A stretch of DNA of 64,000 bases from Adiantum capillus-veneris (lineage: Eukaryota; Streptophyta; Polypodiopsida; Polypodiales; Pteridaceae). The notes beneath the pieces were generated by a model that did not search any database, had not been told where the DNA came from, and saw nothing but the letters and a program-made list of their open reading frames with translations. The position numbers were made by a program, and so were the translations under genes. Each line of letters starts with the position of its first letter. Position 1 is the first letter of the stretch. Shown piece after piece: positions 46,441 to 54,646 of this stretch. Where the stretch lies: contig CM043943.1 of assembly GCA_014529385.2 (NCBI GenBank), positions 155,715,092 to 155,779,091 on the forward strand, in the 5' to 3' direction.

Positions 46441-47190
46441 CTAAGGGGGGGTGGGTGAGAGGGGAACCATTTTGGGAGTGTGAAACTCCTGAATAATGGC
46501 TTTACCTTCTTGATAGAGTGTCCATTTTCCTGCCGTGAATGCTGCTTGCACCTTTTGTAGTTCTATCTTCTTTTGCTTGAGGTTGTCGGGGGTAAGATCT
46601 TTTGCAAACCTAATTTTAGTGCCCTTGAGAAGCCTTGATTGCTCAAGGACTTTAATTTGGCCCACTTTGGTCTTGAAAGTGAGGAGCGCATGATTGGTGC
46701 GTTGCTCATGTGTGATGGAGTCGATATTGTTGTTGGATCCCACTCTATCATGTGGGTTGTTGTTTGGATGCGGGCAATGGATTCGTGGAACTTGAGGTCT
46801 CCCTCCCCTTTCCACTCACTCGGCAGCCCACCAATGCGAACATTGAGGGTGATCTCCTCTTGCCGTTGTCATTCACATAGCGTGGACGCCACACGATCTT
46901 CAACCTTGTGGGTGGATTCTTGTACTTTTGACTGCCTTTGTAAGGGTGGTCTCCACTTCTTCCTTTGTTTTGTCAAGCTTGGTTTGCATATGTTCCATTT
47001 CTTCCTTCTGGTGGTTCTCCACTGTGATTAGCCGGGTCTTGATGGCGATGAGCTTTTGTTTCAGCTCGTCATTCTCCTTGCAAATCCTTTCAACTTCATG
47101 CAGAAGGTGAATAGTACTCTCCATTTTAGGAAGTGTTGTCACGATCCCCGAGAAGGTGGGCTTGCTTCGGGATGAAGCACGAGTGGCCAT
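46441..47190 (-). pseudogene. LINE (L1-like) ORF1 remnant
   Basis: The minus strand starts with ATG at 47190 (MATRASSRSKPTFSG), then a coiled coil rich in Glu and Lys (VERICKENDELKQKLIAIK, EEMEHMQTKLDKTKEEVE). After a stop near 46900 comes GGLPSEWKGEGDLKFHESIA, typical of the RRM-like region. A frameshift near 46690 leads to LLKGTKIRFAKDLTPDNLKQ and AAFTAGKWTLYQEGKAII, the characteristic end of plant and algal L1-type ORF1 proteins. ORF1 binds the element's RNA. No ORF2 (endonuclease/RT) is recognisable downstream. Confidence 0.7.
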
Positions 47191-47270
47191 TCAAGGGAAT
47201 ATTCCCTTTCACTATTGAAGGTAAGCACGAGTGGCCATTCAAGGGAATATTCCCTTTCACTATTGAAGGT
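47175..47270. repeat. 48-bp tandem duplication over the ORF1 start
   Basis: Two identical 48-bp units (47175-47222 and 47223-47270). Each contains the palindrome GGGAATATTCCC and a copy of the start sequence ATGGCCACTCGTGCTT on the minus strand. Confidence 0.95.
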
Positions 47271-47696
47271 AAGGTTTGCAAAAAATAGGTGGTAGGCAAA
47301 GCTGACTGGGGTTCGATGGCATAGAGGCCGCATTGTCGGGGTGGCTGTGGGGGTAAAGCATAAATGGCCTGCAGCTTCAAAACTTCATAGCAAAGGTCGA
47401 GGGAAAAAGAAAGGCTGCACGGTGGCGGGGTGTACAAGGGCTCGCCAATGGCGGGGTGTATAGGGGCTCGACAGCGAAGAGGAATGCAAGGGCGACAACG
47501 GAAGCAGCTTGAGGCTTGGGTCTTGGGTAGTGTTGATGCAATAACGCCCCTCATAGGGCCTCCCTCACCCAGGGGGAGACGCACACAGAGATGGCTTTAG
47601 GGTTTCAACGCTCACGCACACACACACACAAATATAGACTCCACAACAAAAAGATAGGACGCTCACTAATATTTATGGATTCTCAATCCTATTATC

Positions 47697-47755
47697 CAGG
47701 TTACCTTGATGCATGGTGCATTTGCCAGCTGGCACCAAATTGTGCGTTGGTAGAT
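47697..47755 (+). repeat. direct repeat flanking the LINE remnant (right copy)
   Basis: Pairs with 46201-46265. It is followed by a (GA)n microsatellite at 47786-47831. Confidence 0.75.
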
Positions 47756-47778
47756 GGGAAAAAGAGAGTTAGAGATCG

Positions 47779-47832
<54 letters not shown>

Positions 47833-47944
47833 CCTCCATAATGGTGAGTGAGCAATAGAGAATCTTTTTTGAAATTTTCTCGCCCGGCTCCAAAAAAGCA
47901 CTTCCCAAAAATTTCTCACCTAAAAAAAGTCCCCCCTACAAATG

Positions 47945-48570
47945 CAGCAAACTGGCAAATTCAGATGCCCAAAACATGCATGCCAAAGTTTTGCATTTGA
48001 AATAGCCTTTGAATCCACAACTACATTTGCAAAATTCTACCCACAATTATCATACAAAGTGATCTTATATAGCCCATGGTATAAAATGCCAGATGAAACA
48101 ATTTCATCACCAAAACTGAGATCATGAATTGTACATCTATCATCCACAAATTTCATAACAAGACCAAGTCTAGCAGGTGCAGATGTAGACAAAAGGTTCT
48201 TTCTTATCCTAGGTACACAAAGTGCATCAACAAGTGTGAAAGAACTGTCATTTGCAGTAGTCATCACAATCTTTCCAATTCCCTTGACCGGATAAGAGGC
48301 ATTGTTGGCACAAGTGATTGTATTCCCATGAGAGACATCCTTGAAAGAGGTAAAAAAGTCACGATGAGAGGTAATGTTCTTTGTAGCATCGCTATCAAAG
48401 TACCACACATGATAATCTGCAGCAATGACATACATGCATCATGGACAAAAGGATCATAAAAGCACTCTGCACTAAATGTCCACTTTGCATCTATATTAGC
48501 ATCACAATTACCTTTCACAAAATATTCTACAATTGTTGCACTTGTAGTGGAGCCAGCCTCTTTCTTCTTA
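47945..48570 (-). pseudogene. fragment of a second copia A-family element
   Basis: The 48435-48037 frame reads WYFDSDATKNITSH, NTITCANNASYPVKGIGK, TLVDALCVPRIRKNLLS and KFVDDRCTIHDLSFGDEIV, closely matching copia A on both sides of its copia B insertion. The protease DSG has become DSD. At 48240-48285 the sequence passes without interruption through the site where copia B sits in copia A, so it is an empty-site paralogue. It ends abruptly at 48570 against a palindrome-ended element. Confidence 0.88.
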
Positions 48571-48719
48571 TGTCGCTTAAGCGACATTCATAGCAACGGT
48601 ATAAGCATTAAAAATTCACATTGCTTATGCGGCGCCTGCCATTTCTTATGTCACGTAAATAATAATTATTTTTTTGCGACATTAAGCAATGTACCATAAA
48701 ATACGTCGCTTAAGCGACA
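48571..48719. mobile_element. possible MITE with palindromic ends
   Basis: It starts with the perfect 16-bp palindrome TGTCGCTTAAGCGACA and ends with GTCGCTTAAGCGAC (48704-48717). A further TTAAGCAATGT/ACATTGCTTA inverted pair lies inside. About 150 bp, no coding capacity. A TA or TTA/TAA duplication is possible but not certain. Confidence 0.4.
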
Positions 48720-48774
48720 CTAATCCATTTTTTTGTTTTTAGCACAAACTTTTTGGGCTCTTACTTATAACCAA

Positions 48775-48776
<2 letters not shown>

Positions 48777-48845
<69 letters not shown>

Positions 48846-48935
48846 ACACACACACACACACACAAGGCTCTTGTCAGATCTTTAAGTATCTTAGGATAGT
48901 TTCCTACGATGTTAAAAATCTATTCTTCTTCTTAT

Positions 48936-48995
<60 letters not shown>

Positions 48996-49068
48996 AGGCT
49001 CTTGTCAGATCTTTAAGGTATCTTGGGATAGTTTTCTACCATGTTAAAATTATATTCTTCTTCTTATT

Positions 49069-49130
<62 letters not shown>

Positions 49131-49133
49131 ACA
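48777..49133. repeat. three (CT)n(CA)n tracts in a 131-bp repeated unit
   Basis: The tracts lie at 48777-48864, 48940-48995 and 49073-49133. The first two are each followed by AAGGCTCTTGTCAGATCTTT (48864 and 48995) and a nearly identical spacer ending TATTCTTCTTCTTATTCTT. The dinucleotide tracts and spacer were duplicated together. Confidence 0.92.
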
Positions 49134-49241
49134 ACAAGATTTGAAGCGGAAAATACACACTCGGGAGCATTGTACATACACTACTACAAGAAGACAACTA
49201 GTCAACTTATGCAAACATAAAATTGAAAGTGTGTTATGGTG

Positions 49242-49440
49242 TTTTCTTCCTTGATACTATGCGATTACACAAAAACGATTGAAATAAATTGAAAATGAAC
49301 TAAAAAACTTGATGTGATTTTGAATGATCATCATGGTATGGTCTTTTCTTCCTTGATACTATGTGATTACACAAAAACAATTGAAATAAACTGAAAATAA
49401 ATGAAAAAATTTGACTGTATAAACAAAAACAATTGAAACA
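49242..49440. repeat. tandem repeat with 102-bp period
   Basis: TTTTCTTCCTTGATACTATG occurs at about 49242 and 49344, each followed by GATTACACAAAAACRATTGAA and AAATAAA(C/T)TGAAAAT blocks. A third partial copy follows. Confidence 0.85.
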
Positions 49441-49625
49441 AACTAAATGTTAATGAACAAATTTAAGAATACTATATTGCAAGTAGACTAGAATTGATTG
49501 AAGTAAAGTGAATATATAGATCATCAATGTATGTATATATAGTACAATCTCAACACCCAAACATGATCATCTATCTAAATGCCGCTACGGCTATGTATTA
49601 GTGTCGGACTCATCCGATGATCCTC

Positions 49626-49734
49626 CTATCCCCCAGCATGTGAAGTTTGTCCCCGGCCGGCATGTGAAGACATTGCAACGCTTGCCCGCTCCTCATCTAT
49701 CCTCCTACCCTCCTCCTCCTCTCTTGTAACAAGC
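49626..49734 (-). pseudogene. 3' part of exon D of the gene interrupted by the hAT
   Basis: This continues, in phase, the exon fragment at 57989-58014 once the hAT and one TSD copy are removed. It reads LVTREEEEGRRIDEERASVA and SSHAGRGQTSHAGG before a TAG at 49626-49628. The composition is acidic and arginine-rich. No domain recognised. Confidence 0.55.
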
Positions 49735-49742
49735 TCGAGATC
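49735..49742. other. target-site duplication TCGAGATC of the hAT (left)
   Basis: TCGAGATC occurs here and, identical, at 57989-57996 directly after the other end. Eight-bp duplications are the hallmark of hAT insertion. Confidence 0.95.
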
Positions 49743-50001
49743 CAGGGATATAATATTTACGTAATTACGTCAGATTTTGTGTGATCACAAGGTCATATGG
49801 ACACATTTACATGATCACAGTAAACATGATCACACATAAACCGGTTTAGGGTGACTTGCAAACCCACAAAAATCCCACCGGGCTTTTCTGTTCCCCCGGC
49901 GGCCCACCGGGTATTATAATTTTCCCTGCGGACCTGTCAGGGAAACAGGAAATCTCGGCAGGCTATTAGCGTTATATATACGCGGGCCCGATCGGGCCCG
50001 C
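49743..50001 (+). repeat. left TIR and subterminal motifs of the hAT
   Basis: The imperfect TIR is followed by TGATCAC at 49782, 49812 and 49827, a GC-rich cluster of CCCACCGGG/CCCCGGCGG motifs at about 49874-49960, and a perfect 20-bp palindrome GCGGGCCCGATCGGGCCCGC at 49982-50001. The cluster recurs inverted at the right end. Confidence 0.85.
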
Positions 50002-50023
50002 TGGGTGTATTAGCACTTTCGTC

Positions 50024-50027
<4 letters not shown>

Positions 50028-50102
<75 letters not shown>
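50028..50102. repeat. (TG)n(AG)n microsatellite
   Basis: About 16 TG units joined to about 21 AG units, between the subterminal region and the hairpin array of the hAT. Confidence 0.97.
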
Positions 50103-50105
<3 letters not shown>

Positions 50106-50158
50106 TTGCACCACCTTTGCAGGTACGTCGAGAGGAGAGAGGAGAGAGGTAGAGAGGG

Positions 50159-50756
50159 GATCGTGTGGGAGCGTGCTCTACATCGCGGTGCGCGGAAGCA
50201 GCAAAGTACCTGACCACACGATCCGGGTATGTGTGTGTGCGTTGTGTGGTAGCGTGCCTTTCGTCATAGTGCACGACAGTAATAAGGTACCTTACCACAC
50301 AATGGGAGTGTTTGTGTAAGCTGTTCTACGGAACGGTGCTTATCACGAGGGCATCCCCTCGGTGACGCGAGGAAGATGGTGTCCTTGTGGTAAGTATTGG
50401 CTTACTGGCTGGGTACTACGTCGGTAACACGGAGAATCTAGTATCCTTATGGTAAGTCAACTTCCCTTCCCCTTTCCCAAAAAACATATGGGCATCGATC
50501 GGTAACGCGGCTATATGATGTTCGTATGTAGGCTATTGTTTTTCCTTAGATTCAGGCGGCACTCGGTCGGTAACACGGCTAATAGAGTGTCGTTTGTTAG
50601 AAGCATATGTTTTTGCATAAATGTGGCGTTCAGGTCGTTAACCCGTTTGGCCGTATAAACGTCATATAATTTGTATGTGCATGTGCAGTTAATTTTTTAA
50701 GTATTAATTATATGAAATACTTGTCGGTAACGCGGCTCTGAAGAGTATTTCATATA
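50159..50756 (+). repeat. array of eight stem-loops with a shared loop core
   Basis: The stems pair 50159-50168/50214-50223, 50242-50251/50293-50302, 50339-50355/50378-50394, 50401-50418/50439-50456, 50484-50496/50517-50529, 50553-50564/50585-50596, 50622-50630/50658-50666 and 50709-50721/50744-50756. The last six have unrelated arm sequences but loops carrying CGGTAACRCGG or close variants. In those six I count 15 G.U pairs for plus-strand RNA, no A.C mismatch, and three other mismatches, all in the fourth stem. No protein frame spans the array. Confidence 0.85.
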
Positions 50757-50833
50757 CAAAATGTATGAATTGTTTGATTTTGTTGTTTTTAAGTGTACAT
50801 TTGAAATTATATACTAGCTAATCATATTCAAAA

Positions 50834-51030
50834 GAATACTTTATTCATCAATCATCGCTATTTTAAATGTTTCATTTATATAGAATACTTTATTCATCAA
50901 TCATCACTATTTTAAATGTTCCATTCATATAGAATACTTTATTCATCAATCATCTCTATTTTAAAATGTTTCATTTATATAGAATATTTTATTTATCAAT
51001 CATCGCTATTTTAAATGTTCCATTTATATA
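50834..51030. repeat. 49-bp tandem repeat, about four copies
   Basis: GAATACTTTATTCATCAATC starts at 50834, 50883, 50932 and (diverged) 50982. Each is followed by ATC(G/A/T)CTATTTTAAA and a TTCATTTATATA block. More diverged relatives continue to about 51260. Confidence 0.92.
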
Positions 51031-51666
51031 AATTACATGTAAAAAAATATTTGCACACAAATTGCATGTTTAATATTCGTTTTTAATCTTATTAAAGGAC
51101 TCTCAAGCATTATCGCTAGTTTTAATGCTTCATTTACATAAATTCTCTGCAAAAAATCTAAATACATACAATTTGCATGTTAAATATTCTTTTGTATCTT
51201 TTAAAGAGCATCAATTATCATCGCTTTTTTATTTCTACAGTTACATAAATTCTATGTAAAAAAGTGTGTGAACACAATTTGCTAGTCCAATTTGTATACT
51301 TCTAATGTTTTAAATGTTTTTGAAGATTTTAAGTCGGTGTGTGCTTTGTTTGAATTAGTATGTGCGCACGAAAAAAAATATAAGTTAAAAATTCAATATA
51401 TGCTGAAATGTTAAAGACCATTAACATGTATTGTTTGGTCTTAATTAAGTTCTTATAAACCATTTGTTTGAACTGCTTTTTACACGTGTAACAGATTGCA
51501 ATTTTAAGTGAAGATTATATTCAATTTTTATCAATATTTCCATAACATTTGTTAAAGTCTTCAAATGGTGGTTAAGAGTTTACCTGAGATAGTGTGACAG
51601 TGGTAGTGTCATTCGAAACCATGAATTTGTATTTGATATGCTGTTTTTGTATTGTCCAGTGCAAAT
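51031..51666. other. AT-rich sequence upstream of the kinase gene
   Basis: Degenerate repeats related to the 49-bp unit, then unique AT-rich sequence. A splice-acceptor-like TTTTTGTATTGTCCAG ends at 51659, seven bases before the first ATG of the kinase gene, so a 5' intron is possible. Confidence 0.4.
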
Positions 51667-53187
51667 ATGATGCCAGATCAAAAGAAATGTATTATGCGCG
51701 CCATTCGTAAAGAATGTATTTTGGCAATCTCATCATGTGCAGATGATCGCATACAACAGATTAGTGAAAGCGATGTCTACATCAAAGACATCACTAACAC
51801 TATATGGGAGAACACAGAGCGCAGGTTGCGACTTGAAGGCCAATACGAGTTGTTGAGTCCAGCTGGGATACGAGAATTTGACCCCCACCACAAGGTCAGG
51901 ACACTGTTGGCAATATGAAAGTATGTTGCAGAGACTTAAAGGAAGATATCCCACCTGCTTGCGACATGTCAAAATTAGAGCTATGGGATAAATTGTGGGA
52001 AGAACAGAAGGTAAAGATGAAGCGTGTGAAAGCGTAGGACCAAGAAGCTTTACACAAGAGATTGAAGATGGCCCAAGATGCGCAAACAGCTTTGGAGGTC
52101 AATCCGATGCCAGCGGCACTGGCACAATCATGCGCACTGCTTTGAATGCAAAGTGCGCTCATCTTGTCGGAATCCCTCACAAAGCCTTGGCATAAGGTAT
52201 GAGGATTGGAGCAGGCTTCTTCGGTGTGCGCACATTGTACACTATCAAAGGCATCTCATTTTGTCCAGACCACATTTCATATGTGGGAAAATGTTACAAG
52301 GGAGGGAGTGAGGTGAAATTTGACAGCTTTCAGACAGAGCAAGGAATGCAAATGCTTCACCCCTCCATTGTAAGGTGCATTGGGTTTACTACAAAAGCTC
52401 CTTGGATCACGATATTCCCATACTACAATGGGGGTACCGTGGGTGACATGATGTGCCGCTTACCGTTCGCTCACGAATTGTTTAGACGACACATGCACAG
52501 GCAACAACACAATTGGAGGTCATTACCTGTAGCAAACAACCCTGTAAGCAAGATAGACACGGTGTTGATCAAAGCAGTGGTCGAGTAGATGCTGACAATT
52601 TGTCATGCCTTAATCGACGGCGTTGCGGCTGTCCACTCGGTCGGTATAGTGCACAATGACCTGCACCCGTTCAATGTAATGTTGGACTTTACTCGCACCA
52701 ATAAACCCCGCGTCGGTATCATTGATTGGGGTATGATGCTGAGAACACCTACTAAGCGCGTAGAACATAATTATTTGTCTCCAAGCGCACAATCGAACGA
52801 AGCAGTTTTGAATGCATAGAGAGCAGGGAACGTTGAGATGGCTAAGCGACCGTGGATTTCTCCCGAACTATACGATCCACGGTGCGCAGATGCATACACA
52901 AAAGCTAGCGACATTCATTCATTGGGCTACATGTTCGACATGCTGACAGATTTTTGGAGTGCACCCAAAAATTTTATTTTTCAGACAAAGTTTTTCACCA
53001 CCCGGACGAAGATGTTATGAGGGCTATTTAAATTAAAGTAGATTGTTGGTGGATGAAGCTAAAAAAGAGGGACCAAAGAAGGAATGCTTCTGACGTGTTG
53101 ATATTTTTCAAAGAACATTTAAAGACAGACCCTAACTCTGTGCAACGTCCACTTGTTGAACTTGCACCATCATTTTATCCGATTTAA
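51667..53187 (+). pseudogene. protein-kinase gene carried by the hAT
   Basis: The start is ATG 51667. About 160 codons of helical, charged N-terminus lie in two frames (RAIRKECILAISS; then LELWDKLWEEQKVKMKRVKA, a TAG at 52035, and HKRLKMAQDAQTALEV). The kinase domain follows from 52199: glycine loop IGAGFFGVRT, candidate lysine YVGKCYKGG, HPSIVRCIGF, catalytic loop IVHNDLHPFNVML (HND for HRD), IIDWGMM (DWG for DFG), SPEL for APE, and SDIHSLGYMFDML. Stops TAG at 52586-52588 and 52817-52819 break it. A frameshift near 52990 leads to the C-lobe end (SDVLIFFKEHLKTD) and TAA at 53185-53187. Key catalytic Asp residues are present. The family is uncertain and it is currently non-functional. Confidence 0.82.
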
Positions 53188-53479
53188 ACATTTCTATGAT
53201 ATACATGTCTTGTCAAGTGTATTCTTTTTTTTATTGAAGTGTATTATCTGGTTTGAAGTGGTTCACCTAATTGAGTCAATTATCTTTAGTAAATTATCTT
53301 TAATCATTTCAAATTTGTCATTTAACTATCAATATTTCAAATTTTTCTTGTGGTTCAATTAGTCGCATTTGAAGTGGTGGTTTTTAGTGGATTCCGCGCA
53401 GTGTCCGAATGAGTGAGAATATATATTTTCTAATGATATTAAATATTTGCCACTCTGTTGACTGCAGCTCTCAGAGAAA
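53188..53479. other. intergenic or intron sequence between kinase and RING genes
   Basis: AT-rich. It ends in a splice-acceptor-like CTGCAGCTCTCAG at about 53474, six bases before the next ATG, so the two genes could be parts of one transcript. Confidence 0.4.
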
Positions 53480-54514
53480 ATGGCCGATCAAGAACAAGAT
53501 ATTGGCATCCAATCATTGCCTGATGATCAACAACAAGCGGCTGTTAATGCATTTCAGCGCATGAAGTTTCTGGCACACGGCATGTGGGCACAACAAGCGA
53601 CACGTATTGCTCGCCGACTCTCAAAGTGGGCAAATCCAAACCATATGTAGTGGAAAGAGATCAATAAATAAGTGACAAAGGACATGATCAAGACAATATG
53701 GCCATGTGAGGACGCAGAGATCTAGAAAGGAAGGTGGAAGGTTTCGAAGTGCACCCATGATGGTATCAAAGATAACGCTGAGAGGATTTATTTGGAGGTT
53801 TATGGCCATCCCCTGCACAATGTAGATTGTGCGCTATATTTTGCCAAAATGTTATATGTTCACTTTGTGCAACAGCGACCAGTAGACTTCTCGTCAAAGG
53901 AGACAATTGTTGCCACTCATGATTTAAGGGAGAGTTGTGTCACTTTCATCCGAGATGAGCTGGCATTGATAGTGGAAGGCGCCGACCTACAATTAAAGAG
54001 AGAGAAGGATATTTACACGACATAGTTGGCAGAGAAAGATGTAGAAATAACACGTCTTTCTATAGCCACCCAGACACCGCAACCCTCACAAGTCCGGACG
54101 GAGAAAAGCATTCACCACTTAAGTCAGGACGTTCAAACCCTAACACAGTGAGTGAATCCAACACATGTACAAGGGACACACATCAGCCACCTTGTCTTGC
54201 ATCCGGAGTTGGTCCCCTCGTCTACTTCAGATGCATCCTCATCTTCCCAATGTTCAGTTTGCTACAGGAATTTTGATGGATGGAGTGGGTACTATACATT
54301 GACATGTGGTCACTATTATCATTTAGTTTGTCTTATTCTTTTGATGCAAAACAATAGGCGATGTGCAATATGTTCACAAGATATTCCACAAGGAATATAT
54401 ATTATGTTTGGCATGGAAAATGAATATAAATTCAAGCAAGCACGCCCAGATACCCCTAGCACAATTAGAAATCTGTTTGATGAGCAAGATGCTGCTTCAG
54501 GGCAACACAATTGA
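53480..54514 (+). pseudogene. RING-H2 finger gene carried by the hAT
   Basis: From ATG 53480 (MADQEQDIGIQSLPDDQQQA) to TAA at 54512-54514 a single frame of 344 codons is kept with no frameshift, but with five internal stops: TAG, TAA, TAG, TAG and TGA. The middle contains IYLEVYGHPLHNVDCALYFA and a coiled-coil-like segment. The C-terminal RING reads C-x2-C-x14-C-x-H-x2-H-x2-C-x10-C-x2-C (CSVC...CGHYYHLVC...CAIC), the C3H2C3 pattern of ubiquitin ligases. All eight zinc ligands are intact. The natural substrate is unknown. Shared orientation and spacing suggest co-expression with the kinase. Confidence 0.82.
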
Positions 54515-54646
54515 GATCGACAAACTATGTAATATCGCGACAAACTATGTACTATCAAAAATATGAAGCATTGTAATTACTCAAAACACATTTGAATACA
54601 AGGTCGTTTACAATGGTTTTTGACATTTACTCATTCTACTCTCAAG

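Noticed and set aside
50159-50756. CRISPR, tRNA or snoRNA cluster as an explanation of the hairpin array
   Set aside because: Stems vary between units, so there is no constant repeat. No cloverleaf, and no box C/D or H/ACA motifs in the right places were seen.
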